A DNA stretch of 64,000 bases from Amycolatopsis azurea DSM 43854 (GTDB lineage Bacteria > Actinomycetota > Actinomycetes > Mycobacteriales > Pseudonocardiaceae): contig NZ_MUXN01000030.1 of assembly GCF_001995215.1 (NCBI RefSeq), forward strand, positions 1 through 64,000, read 5' to 3'. The position numbers were made by a program, and so were the translations under genes. The notes beneath the pieces are model-generated. The model saw only the letters and a program-made list of their open reading frames with translations, did not search any database and was not told where the DNA came from. Shown here piece after piece: positions 1 through 7,935 of this stretch (position 1 is its first letter; each line of letters opens with the position of its first letter).

Positions 1-40
1 GGACAACCGGGGGAAGCTCACCCCTTCGGAGAGTTCCCCG

Positions 41-253
41 GTGAACAGACAGTCCGTTACCTCGACGAACATCGCCTCCATCGGTTACGACCCCCAGACA
101 CGCACTCTCGAGATCGAGTTCCACAACGGCAGGGTTTACCAGTACAGCGGCGTATCAGAAGCGACCGCGACCGCCCTCTTGAACGCGGCAAGCCACGGCC
201 AGCACTTCAACCTGTACGTGAAGGACAGATACACGACGCGACGCATCGCGTGA
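41..253 (+). CDS. KTSC domain protein (70 aa)
   Basis: A small single-domain protein. It matches the KTSC family pattern: an N-terminal Ser-rich strand, IGYDPQTRTLEIEF, GRVYQYSGV, a helix with LLNAASHGQHFN, and a basic tail (KDRYTTRRIA). KTSC domains are about 60 residues and often sit at the end of lysyl-tRNA synthetases or stand alone in phages and mobile elements; their role is not well defined, though nucleic-acid binding has been suggested. The start is the GTG at 41 behind a weak purine stretch (ggagag). It lies alone, followed by a 450-base gap. The stand-alone form fits mobile-element cargo. Confidence 0.8.
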   Translation: MNRQSVTSTNIASIGYDPQTRTLEIEFHNGRVYQYSGVSEATATALLNAASHGQHFNLYVKDRYTTRRIA

Positions 254-701
254 TCCGGATACGGCAAGCGCTTCATCTAGCTACTTTCTGGACCGGCAAA
301 AACACTCAGCGTCATCACACCCCAGTCTTCGCCAGTCGCCAAGGAGGCGCCCGCTCACCCCAGCCGCGCCATCACCGTGCGATCAAATCAACGGCCGCCC
401 TGCCTTCGCAGCTATCTAGCGAAGGACACGCGCCACGTACCCGCGACATAGCGCTCCGCTGTGCTGGCGAGCAAACAAAGAGCATCGATCGGTTCGATCG
501 CGAGCGAGCAGCGCCGGACAAGAGGCCCCGGTGGCGATGACCGCATTCCTCCACTGACCGCACTGTGCTCGACGCAGGCGCCAACTTCGGCGCTTTCGTC
601 GACGAAAGTTGCAGCTTGCACACAATCAAGTCAGGCCATGTAACACACTCTCCTGAGAACCCGACTTCTGCGGTGATCAGTAACAACGGAGGGGTAGTGG
701 T
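254..701. other. Intergenic region without a convincing gene
   Basis: About 450 bases. The reading frames here have poor codon bias and no recognisable protein pattern. The region contains the 16-bp palindrome at 593-608 and a strong ribosome binding site (ggagggg, about 691) for the following gene. A promoter for the GIY-YIG/SIR2-like pair should lie here, but I cannot place its -35 and -10 with certainty. Confidence 0.5.
593..608. promoter_or_regulatory. Perfect 16-bp palindrome, possible operator
   Basis: CTTTCGTCGACGAAAG reads the same on both strands and lies 94 bases before the start of the GIY-YIG gene. Its position suits an operator for the downstream pair. No adjacent regulator gene is visible, so the function is inferred. 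Confidence 0.35.
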
Positions 702-2285
702 ATGGGGTATAGGTTCAATCCGCCACCGAACTGGCCGGCTGTCCCCACCGGATGGACGCCTCCGCCGGGCTGGCAGCCACCAGCCGACTGGCCCGCGCCA
801 CCGAAGTTCTGGCAACTGTGGACCCATGATCCCGAGCCGCAGCCGCAAATGGCACCCTTCCAAGCAGGGCCTGGTTCCGCAGCATCGGGCAAGCCTGGGT
901 TGTTCGGCGCTCGGAAACGGGTTCGAGAACTCGAAGCCGAGCTCGGCACGGGAACAACCAAGTTCCTACAAGCAGCATCTCAGCTTCGGGAAGTCAACGC
1001 ACACAACGCTACGTTGAGTGCGCAACTACTAGACCTCAAGGCCAAGTACACCGAGCTCAGAGGCAAGGACGCGCTGGAAGCTGAGCGAGAAATCCGGCAG
1101 ATGCGCCAGACTATCGCCGAACTTGGGCAAGAGGCGCGGCAACAACAAGACGCACAGGCACAGAGCCTTAAGGACGCCGAGGCACAACTGGCCACGGTTC
1201 GACGGCAGATCGATGAAGCAGCCGTGAAGCTCAAGTCACTGCACGACCAAGTGGTCAAGACTGAAGAGATCACGCTGCTCCAGGAGGCCGGAGTCTACGA
1301 GTTCCGGCACAGGCTGGCCGACGCCGTCGCCTACAAGGCTGCCCTGCAGCGTCTCAAGGATTCCATTAAGATCTCGGCAAAGAATAACCATGCGATCACC
1401 GCTACCACAGACTGGACTGTGAACGGTTCCACAGTCGAAGGCCAGCGCATGGTGAGAGACTTTTCCAAGCTCATGCTTCGCGCCTACAACGCCGAGGCGG
1501 ACAACTGCGTGAGATCCATGCGCCCCTATCGCCTTGAATCGGCCAAAGATCGACTGACCAAGACCCGTGAGGTCATCTCTCGCCTCGGCAAAACCATGAA
1601 CATCAACATCTCCCCCAGCTACCACAGGCTGCGCCTCGAAGAACTTGAACTAACCGCCGACCATCTCGCGAAGGTCGAAGAGGACAAGGAACGCATCCGA
1701 GCCGAACGGGAGCGGCAACGGGACGAGCAGCAAGCTCAACGAGAGTTCGAACGCGAGAAAGCCAGGCTGGCCAAGGAAGAAGCACACTGGCGGAACGCCC
1801 TGCAAAAGTGGGCCACATCTGGCGACGAGCAGCAAGCCGCGGCTGCACAGGCAAAGCTGGACGAGATCGGAGACGCAATCAGAGGCGTCGAGGAGCGCGA
1901 AGCCAACATCCGCACTGGATGGGTCTACGTGATCTCCAATGTCGGATCCTTCGGCGACAGCATCGTCAAGGTCGGATTGACCCGGCGGCTCGACCCACTC
2001 GAACGCGTTCGTGAACTCGGCGACGCCTCGGTTCCATTCAGGTTCGACGTCCACGCCAAGATTTTCGACGCCGATGCCGTGAGCCTGGAGACGCGATTAC
2101 ACCAGCATCTCGCCGACCGGCGCGTCAACCGGGTCAATCTCAGGCGCGAGTTCTTCTACGCCACTCCAGCCGAGATCCTCACGATCCTCGAAGACATGGG
2201 CCTGAAGGACAATCTCCTCGACTACGTCGAAGAGCCGGAAGCACAGGAATGGCGCTCCAGCCAGCAGTTGGCCCACGGCACATAA
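702..2285 (+). CDS. Coiled-coil protein with C-terminal T5orf172/GIY-YIG nuclease-like domain
   Basis: A 527-residue protein in three parts. Residues 1-35 are Pro/Trp-rich, with three PPxW-type units (PPPNWP, PPPGWQPP, WPAPPKFW). Residues about 60-400 are mostly charged coiled coil containing a DUF4041-like segment. The end, from residue 406, starts GWVYVISN, continues KVGLTRRLDPLERVREL and has LETRLHQHL, the pattern of the T5orf172/Mug113 branch of the GIY-YIG nuclease fold (strand, KxG-[LM]-T-R, catalytic Glu helix). Related proteins occur in phages and mobile elements and are predicted to cut or bind DNA. The ATG at 702 has a strong binding site (ggagggg). A SIR2-like gene follows after 40 bases. 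Nuclease activity is inferred. Confidence 0.8.
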   Translation: MGYRFNPPPNWPAVPTGWTPPPGWQPPADWPAPPKFWQLWTHDPEPQPQMAPFQAGPGSAASGKPGLFGARKRVRELEAELGTGTTKFLQAASQLREVNAHNATLSAQLLDLKAKYTELRGKDALEAEREIRQMRQTIAELGQEARQQQDAQAQSLKDAEAQLATVRRQIDEAAVKLKSLHDQVVKTEEITLLQEAGVYEFRHRLADAVAYKAALQRLKDSIKISAKNNHAITATTDWTVNGSTVEGQRMVRDFSKLMLRAYNAEADNCVRSMRPYRLESAKDRLTKTREVISRLGKTMNINISPSYHRLRLEELELTADHLAKVEEDKERIRAERERQRDEQQAQREFEREKARLAKEEAHWRNALQKWATSGDEQQAAAAQAKLDEIGDAIRGVEEREANIRTGWVYVISNVGSFGDSIVKVGLTRRLDPLERVRELGDASVPFRFDVHAKIFDADAVSLETRLHQHLADRRVNRVNLRREFFYATPAEILTILEDMGLKDNLLDYVEEPEAQEWRSSQQLAHGT

Positions 2286-2325
2286 GCCTGGACACTCGCT
2301 GCAGAAACGGATTTGAGGTGGACCA

Positions 2326-3387
2326 GTGGACCTCATGGACTACGACGGGGCCATCGCCTGGCTGAGCGAACCGACAAACTCCAAGGGCAGAGCGTCGCCT
2401 ATCCGACTGATACTGGGAAACGGGTTCAGCATCGCCTTCGACCCCGCCAGGTTCTCATACTCGGCTTTGCGATCCCATGCCGAGGCGCAAGGCATGCTCA
2501 GCGCTACTGCCCAGCACCTCTTCCAGACGTTGGACACTCAGGACTTCGAGATTGTCATCAAGACGCTTGAGGACGCCGCTATCGGGCTCTACGCGCTCGA
2601 TGCAACGAAGTACGCGGCAGAAGCCACGACACTTAACGAGGAAGCCTCGAAGCTCAAGGACGTACTGGCTCACATCCTCGCGGCGCTTCACCCTGAACGG
2701 CCGTACGAGATCGACGCCGAAGTCTACTTACGAGTCCGCAGGTTCCTGGAAAAGTTCGACCGTATCTACACCGCGAACTACGACCTCTTGCTCTACTGGA
2801 CTTTCATGCAAGACTTTCCCGAGGAAAACCTGCAGGCAAGGCAGGCGGACGACGGCTTTCGAGATCCTGGAGAGGCTACCGACTACGTAGTGTGGAACCA
2901 CCTGGATCCCCATTCACAGAACGTATTTTACCTCCACGGAGCCCTTCACCTGTACCGCAGCGAGGGTGGTTTGAAGAAGCTGACGTGGCGCCGGACCAAC
3001 GAACCGCTGATCGACCAGATCCGCGCCCAGCTCGAAGCGGACTCATTCCCTCTATACGTGGCAGAAGGGACGAGCAGCGAGAAGCTGACCCGTATCGGCA
3101 CCAGTGACTACCTCGGTCGCGCACTTCGGTCACTCGCAGCGATCAGCGGCGGTTTGCTGTCGTACGGGATGTCGTTCAGCAAGAACGACGCACACATCAT
3201 GGACGCCATCGTCCACTCGAAGGTCACCCGACTGGTCGTATCCCTCTTCGGCGACGTCACCTCGCCGTCAAACGAAGCGACGATTAAGGCCGTACAGGAC
3301 ATGCAATCACGTCGAGCGACGGCGTACGCGAAGGTCGGCTTGGAGATCGCCTTCTTCGACGCACAATCCGTCCGACTGTGGAACTGA
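2326..3387 (+). CDS. SIR2-like DUF4917 family protein
   Basis: A 353-residue cytoplasmic protein with the spaced motifs of DUF4917/SIR2-like proteins: a nucleotide loop LILGNGFSIAF (residues 28-38), IYTANYDLLLYW (147-158), FYLHGALHLY (201-210) and YGMSFSKNDAHIMDA (280-294). SIR2-like domains in bacterial immunity often degrade NAD+ once an infection is sensed, and here the partner could be the coiled-coil GIY-YIG protein encoded 40 bases upstream. GTG at 2326 is preferred because GAGGTGG lies five bases upstream; the ATG at 2335 would be 14 bases away. The family is recognised from motif order only. NADase activity and a defence role are inferred. Confidence 0.75.
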   Translation: MDLMDYDGAIAWLSEPTNSKGRASPIRLILGNGFSIAFDPARFSYSALRSHAEAQGMLSATAQHLFQTLDTQDFEIVIKTLEDAAIGLYALDATKYAAEATTLNEEASKLKDVLAHILAALHPERPYEIDAEVYLRVRRFLEKFDRIYTANYDLLLYWTFMQDFPEENLQARQADDGFRDPGEATDYVVWNHLDPHSQNVFYLHGALHLYRSEGGLKKLTWRRTNEPLIDQIRAQLEADSFPLYVAEGTSSEKLTRIGTSDYLGRALRSLAAISGGLLSYGMSFSKNDAHIMDAIVHSKVTRLVVSLFGDVTSPSNEATIKAVQDMQSRRATAYAKVGLEIAFFDAQSVRLWN

Positions 3388-3613
3388 GCTGCCGTCCTAC
3401 AAGGAACTCACCCGGGTCGGCAGCATCGCTGGGCCGAACGAGTGGTGTGGAAGGCAGCTGAGCGGAAGGTTTCCGCTGTTCACCAAACAAGGCATACACA
3501 GCGTCAACTGTCCTGCGCGGATCGTCATCCTTCAGGCGGCAGACAAACTCCAGAAAATCCGGTGAGTTGGAAAGCGGTGCATCACGGCGGACGCACGAGG
3601 GGACGGGGAGACC

Positions 3614-5023
3614 ATGGAGCTCAGAGACGCGCTGGAAAAGCTCTTGCAGAGCTCTCATGTGGCGATTCACTCCACCGCAGAGCTGTCCGGAGCCGTAACC
3701 CGCTACATCGCGAAACAAGACGAGAAGCGTTCCAAAGACGAAAAACCGGAGGTGCTGCGCAAGCCTGAAATCGGGCCCGTCCCTCCGGCCGAACACCGAA
3801 ACGGCTTCACGATCACGCCGTGGGAGTTACTTCAGACGTTCGGCCGCGCGACCACGCTGTCCGGGCAGAACCCATCGCGCGGCCTCTCCCAGCATTGGAA
3901 CTGCTTGCGCTACCTCACCACACTGGAAGCTCATCGTGGCCGGCTGGCACTCTCACCCGACGGACATGACCCGAGGTATCACCGCAAGGGCGTGCAAGCG
4001 CAGGAACTCGGTGCAGCGTTCGCGCTGACCGCGGCGCGAGAGATCTTGCAGCGAAGGCATCCTGGGTACCGCTTCGAGCCCGTCGACGTGGACCTCGCAC
4101 TCGACGCAGGCTGGGCACTACGGGGTCAAGGTGCGGAGGCGAAGGGCACACGACGGAGCAGACCTGGGCATTTTCTCGTTGGCAGGAAAGACGGTGAGCC
4201 CTTGCGCATCGCGCTGGTCGACGGACGCGGGTCACACGGTCAGCCCAGCGCGCAGCACAGTCAGCTGATGGCCTCGGCCGAGCGGGTCCAAGTGATCGCA
4301 CTCGGCGATGGGCGCGGCAGTGCCGATCCGCTGCCGAGCCTGCTGATGTCGACGGCGTTCGTCGCGGAAGGCGGGATCGAGATACGCCTGCTCGATCCCG
4401 TGGGCGGCGGTGTACTCGCCGAACCAGGCAAGCCCCCTCCCGACCCGTACGGCCCGGTGCAGGAAGAGAACTTCTTCCCGGACATCCAGACCGTCGACGC
4501 ACAGGGCCAGACCTCGAGCCGTCCCGGTTTCCACATCACATCGGATAGGTTCGAGTGGTTCTCTCGGGTGTTGGTCCGCGCAAGCGCTGCGGCGCTCCTG
4601 ACTTTCGTCGGTGATCGCGACAACGCGTACAAGTACCTGACCGTGCGGCAGCAACGGCGACTAGGCGCCGATCACTCTCCGCAGGCAGTCAACGCGGAAT
4701 GTGACGTTCGCATCGAACTTGGCGGGATCGCATTCGTCGGAACCGACCATGTCTTCCGGTTCGCACGTGAGCGAGTCGAGGTCTTCTCGGCGATGCCGAA
4801 AGAACTGCACGAGATCCTCAAGACGGGTGACGGCGCCCAAGCCTACGCGGAGACGATGCCGGAGGTGGTCGCCGAGTGCAAGAGGCGCTGGGCGGCGGTA
4901 CAGCGAGACTGGACGGGAATCATAACCATGGATGGCGATGGAGCGGTCATGGCGCTCCGCGTATTGAAGAGCGAAGGGCGACCGCTCGAAGCGATCCCCG
5001 AACCGCAGGAAGGACCCGCATGA
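3614..5023 (+). CDS. Protein of unknown function (469 aa)
   Basis: I do not recognise this family. It is soluble, without a signal peptide or membrane segment. Residues 1-60 are helical and basic, residues 65-130 are Trp/Leu-containing (TPWELLQTFGR, WNCLRYLTTLE), and a middle alpha/beta part includes RPGHFLVGRKDGEPLRIALV followed by a Gln/His-rich helix. That middle stretch resembles the layout of a restriction-endonuclease-like core (substrate strand, D/E-x-K strand, QL helix), but the expected acidic-x-Lys reads as Asp-Gly-Arg, so any nuclease relation is weak. The ATG at 3614 is preceded by GGGGAG. The end overlaps the next small gene in ATGA. Codon use looks real. Confidence 0.6.
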   Translation: MELRDALEKLLQSSHVAIHSTAELSGAVTRYIAKQDEKRSKDEKPEVLRKPEIGPVPPAEHRNGFTITPWELLQTFGRATTLSGQNPSRGLSQHWNCLRYLTTLEAHRGRLALSPDGHDPRYHRKGVQAQELGAAFALTAAREILQRRHPGYRFEPVDVDLALDAGWALRGQGAEAKGTRRSRPGHFLVGRKDGEPLRIALVDGRGSHGQPSAQHSQLMASAERVQVIALGDGRGSADPLPSLLMSTAFVAEGGIEIRLLDPVGGGVLAEPGKPPPDPYGPVQEENFFPDIQTVDAQGQTSSRPGFHITSDRFEWFSRVLVRASAAALLTFVGDRDNAYKYLTVRQQRRLGADHSPQAVNAECDVRIELGGIAFVGTDHVFRFARERVEVFSAMPKELHEILKTGDGAQAYAETMPEVVAECKRRWAAVQRDWTGIITMDGDGAVMALRVLKSEGRPLEAIPEPQEGPA

Positions 5024-5211
5024 AGCGCAAAGGCCACCTCTCGGGAGTGGATACCCGCAAGGCGGCCTTCATCAGCCTCACTACTTACCGCGATCACCAG
5101 AGATCCGAAACGTCGCACCTGTCCGCACCACGGCATCATGCGGCAAACGCCTCACCGCGGGGCAAATACACGCGCACGGAGCACGCCCTCATCGGCGTGC
5201 CAGGGAACTGA
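5020..5211 (+). CDS. Small unknown protein translationally coupled to the previous gene (63 aa)
   Basis: The ATG overlaps the upstream stop codon in ATGA, and AGGAAGGA lies just before it, so coupled translation is likely. The product begins MKRKGHLSGVDTRKAAFISL, is basic and His/Arg-rich, and has no membrane segment. I do not recognise it. Small basic proteins in this position can be antitoxins, DNA-binding partners or chaperones of the larger protein, but nothing in the sequence decides between these. Confidence 0.5.
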   Translation: MKRKGHLSGVDTRKAAFISLTTYRDHQRSETSHLSAPRHHAANASPRGKYTRTEHALIGVPGN

Positions 5212-5256
5212 CCGAACGCGTGCTCAGCCTACCTATTAATAACACTGGTCGGCAGG

Positions 5257-5910
5257 GTGCTGTTCAGCTCCCACGCGGCAGAACTGTGGTTGCAGGGCAC
5301 CAACGGGATCAGCTGGATCCCCGCAGTATTCTTCTGCGTGCTCGCGATCCCCTGTGCGCATCTCGGCCTGAGCTGGGCTGCGGGCGTCGCCGCAGTGTTG
5401 GGTTGCCCCAGTTTCGGCGCGGCGCTGCCGATCTGGTTCGTCCTGGCACTGATCGCCTTTCTGCGCAACGACTCGCGTCTGCGCATCCTGATTCCCGGCG
5501 CCGTCGGTGTTCTCGTTGTCGTGTCATGGTTTCTGACCAAACCACCCGGCCGTCAATCGCTGGCGACCTCCGCGTTCGAGCCCAACGGCAGGCTGTCCGT
5601 CTTCGCTGCCGTGCTCGGCGGACTGTGGTCAGCCGACGTCGCGGTGATCGCCGGCGGGATTACCATCGCCGCACTGATCTATATTGTCCGCGATGCGAAT
5701 CCGCAGGTATCCGGTTGGATCGCACTCGCCTACGCCGTTCTGCTGGCAGGCATGCTCGCGATGGGCAGAGCGACCGACCAGGTGCCCGGCGGCAACGCCG
5801 GGCTGATCAGCCGGAACGTCGTCATCGGCGCGCTCGCCACCAGTGCCCTGCTGGCTTTGGTGACCATCAACCGTCCACGATCGGAAGGATGGTCATACGA
5901 TGAGAATTAG
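5257..5910 (+). CDS. Integral membrane protein, possibly a shortened glycosyltransferase-like protein
   Basis: 217 residues with about six hydrophobic segments (for example ISWIPAVFFCVLAIPCAHL and IAGGITIAALIYIV). The C-terminal part (LAMGRATDQVPGGNAGLISRNVVIGAL) recalls the end of actinobacterial GT-C-like membrane proteins with a GR...SRYxxI motif. The larger protein at 12905-14437 has GLNGSRYTIVPLLLLW at the comparable place. Against that family (500 residues or more) this one lacks the N-terminal half and the acidic catalytic loop. GTG 5257 has a poor binding site; an AT-rich TATTAAT about 20 bases upstream could be a -10 giving a very short leader. It converges with the next gene, and the coding ends overlap by four bases. 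Confidence 0.55.
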   Translation: MLFSSHAAELWLQGTNGISWIPAVFFCVLAIPCAHLGLSWAAGVAAVLGCPSFGAALPIWFVLALIAFLRNDSRLRILIPGAVGVLVVVSWFLTKPPGRQSLATSAFEPNGRLSVFAAVLGGLWSADVAVIAGGITIAALIYIVRDANPQVSGWIALAYAVLLAGMLAMGRATDQVPGGNAGLISRNVVIGALATSALLALVTINRPRSEGWSYDEN

Positions 5911-6737
5911 TCGACCGCCCTGACAGCTGCCGCCGAACGACGAGACCCTTGTCGCATCGCGTGTATAAACGGCACGAGAATAAACGGGGCAATGAGAAGC
6001 GATGCAGCCCCGAGGCTCGGTTCCAGGTCGGCGAGAAAGTTGGGTGCCAGCCCTGCAGTACCCGTGAACAGCGCGATCATGAGCGAGCGGTCTTCGTAAG
6101 CGGCGACAAGTCCGTTCAAACGCACGTAGAGGAAGTGCGGCAACGTTCCCGTGGTCCGATCACTTCTGCGCCGCGCAGCCGCCCTTCTCGCGCGCAGGTC
6201 TTCGTCATTTTTGGGCTTCCCCAGGCACCTTCGTCGATGCCTGACCCATTCGAACTGAAGCCTGATGGCCTCAGGCGTGGCGTTCACAGAGAGGTAGTCC
6301 ACCCGAAATTTTTCTGCCCTGCCAGGAATCCTGAGAACGAAGTCCCAACCGAACCATGCAAGCGCGCTCATCATCACCGCAGTCGCCACCCACGCCCACT
6401 GACTGGTAAATCCGCCCTTGAAATACGAGTAAAAGCCCCATGAGCCGCTGACAACGAAGAAGATGATCCCACACAGGTCGGGCAGGCTGATCGACCTCGG
6501 GGCGACCTTGGGGCGGTGCCGCTGTGCCATCGAAAGCCAGAAGAGTATCCCGATCAAGTATATGAACGGCACGATCAGCGATGCCATCGATGCGCTGACG
6601 ATATTCGCCACCACTCCTGCGAGAAGCCACATCGTCAGCGATGCCCAGATGATCAGCACGGCCGCGATAGTTCTCAACAGTTTCTTCCGGTCATTCCGTC
6701 TACGCCGCACGAGTGGACACTGGCAGCTCATCCGCAT
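5907..6737 (-). CDS. Membrane protein of unknown function (276 aa)
   Basis: A short basic N-terminus (RRRRNDRKK) is followed by paired membrane segments (IAAVLIIWASLTMWLLAGVV, LIVPFIYLIGILFWL), a second pair near residues 85-130 (CGIIFFVVSGSWGFYSYF, WVATAVMMSALAWFGW), a basic cytoplasmic stretch (residues 165-200) and a last hydrophobic pair near residues 215-260. No catalytic motif is visible and I do not recognise the family. The Arg-rich loops suggest that the large loop faces the cytoplasm. It shares a four-base overlap with the converging gene at 5257 and has its promoter in 6738-6800, where the sequence is AT-rich (tggcgttacatagtgac). Confidence 0.6.
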   Translation of the reverse strand: MRMSCQCPLVRRRRNDRKKLLRTIAAVLIIWASLTMWLLAGVVANIVSASMASLIVPFIYLIGILFWLSMAQRHRPKVAPRSISLPDLCGIIFFVVSGSWGFYSYFKGGFTSQWAWVATAVMMSALAWFGWDFVLRIPGRAEKFRVDYLSVNATPEAIRLQFEWVRHRRRCLGKPKNDEDLRARRAAARRRSDRTTGTLPHFLYVRLNGLVAAYEDRSLMIALFTGTAGLAPNFLADLEPSLGAASLLIAPFILVPFIHAMRQGSRRSAAAVRAVD

Positions 6738-6816
6738 CGTCCCTTCGATATGGCGTTACATAGTGACTCTTGCAGTGTCACGTAACGCGGGGCCAGCTGT
6801 CGACAAGATTACCAAC

Positions 6817-7110
6817 GTGTCCGCCAAGGGGGTGCCGACGTGCTGGCAGTTCCTCCTCAAGCTGCTCGACTACTACGAGGGCACTCAGAACCATTCGTAC
6901 ATGCACCCCGAGCTGGTGCGCCAGGTGGTCATCAACTGGCCGCGTCTGGTCGTCGACGCGTTGGAGGAGCGAATCGACCCCCAAGGCTTCCGGCGGTGGC
7001 CTTGCTGGGGCAACGGTCCCACGAAGCATTGCAGGACATACCATCCCGAGCTCAGCTACGAAGCGGACTCCGAGTTCACATCCAACGGATCGCGCCATTC
7101 CGACCGGACC
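6817..7110 (+). pseudogene. Remnant of a mobile-element gene of unknown function
   Basis: From about 6817 to 7110 one forward frame has strong G/C-ending codons and reads like real protein: GVPTCWQFLLKLLDYY, HPELVRQVVINWPRLVVDAL and RIDPQGFRRWPCW. After about 7110 the good codon bias moves to the opposite strand, although the frame stays open. No convincing start or binding site precedes it (GTGs at 6817 and 6832 only). I take it as a fragment cut by rearrangement at its 3' end, and perhaps also its 5' end, against the DUF2637 remnant. I do not recognise the parent family. Confidence 0.45.
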
Positions 7111-7112
7111 AG

Positions 7113-7705
7113 GCGCGGTGAGGGATCGGGAACGCTCCGCTCCGACGCCCAAAGCCTTATGAAGCCCTTCGGCCGAGATCGGTCGCTGGCGCAACTCACG
7201 ATGCCGGGCATCCATATACTTCGCCCGCTCGACCAAATCGCCGTCCAAGCCAGTGTCGACCACGTTCGACATCTCCGATTCACATTCTGCCATCGCGGTC
7301 AGCGGTACCGAATCGGCGGGAGGTTCCACACTCTGGCGAAGATCGGCGAGCGCTTGCAGCAGGCCCGGACCGACTTCAGACCAGCCGATCAGCAACAGCG
7401 GCCCCACCGCGTCGAACAACGCCTTGCCGACCTCTCCAGTGATCAGCGGCTCGACCACGTTCAACACCAGCGTCACTGCGCTCGCAAGGACAAGGAGCCG
7501 CCGCGCCGAGCACTGCACCTCAGGAGCCGCTCCATGCTCCGAGAGGCGGCGGATCGCCACAAGCAACGCCACGACCGTCAGGTCCACCGCGGGCGCGACC
7601 AAGGGCGCGACCCACACCGGGATACCGAGCCGGAGAGCGATTGCCGAACCCGAAGAGGAACGTCGACCCGACGACGGTCCGCACCATCGTGCTCACAGCC
7701 GACAC
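7113..7705 (-). pseudogene. Frameshifted DUF2637 gene of an integrative element
   Basis: Read on the minus strand, MVRTVVGSTFLFGFGN lies in one frame and AIALRLGIPVWVAPLVAPAV with DLTVVALLVAI in the next. Joined, they give the familiar start of DUF2637 proteins: membrane helices followed by a helix rich in Pro and Val with Asp-Leu. The shift is at about 7641 and is one base. The C-terminal winged-helix-like signature is also present (RPISAEGLHKALGVGAERSR, about 7183-7122). DUF2637 proteins are carried by actinomycete integrative and conjugative elements and plasmids and are linked to transfer functions. The decay fits an element that can no longer move. A sequencing error at one base is the alternative. 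Confidence 0.65.
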
Positions 7706-7826
7706 AACCGGATCGCGCCGGTCCCCCGCGTCATCGTCTACGCCACCCGGCAGCGCGGCCCTCCAATGCGGCTGGACCAAGCGACAGAAACCGGCATCCG
7801 CGAGCCCGAGACGTGCCCGAGAGGTC

Positions 7827-7924
7827 CGAGACAGTCCGACACCAGGCGACACACTTCGACACAGGGACTGCCGCGCGACCAGACGAAAAGGTCTTGTTCG
7901 GCATCACTCGACACCATTCGACAC
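7827..7924 (+). repeat. Helically phased CGACAC repeats next to the att core
   Basis: CGACAC occurs at 7837, 7847 and 7857, with an imperfect copy (CGAGAC) at 7827, and again at 7909 and 7919. Within each cluster the spacing is exactly 10 bp, one helical turn. The right cluster ends 12 bases before the tRNA-Lys half. This arrangement suits arm-type or excisionase binding sites of a site-specific recombination complex; the role is inferred from position. Confidence 0.55.
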
Positions 7925-7935
7925 GCCCAGGTGCC

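Noticed and set aside
372..863. Minus-strand open frame before the GIY-YIG gene
   Set aside because: It overlaps the well-supported start of the plus-strand gene, and its composition is Arg/Pro/Ser-rich with no motif.
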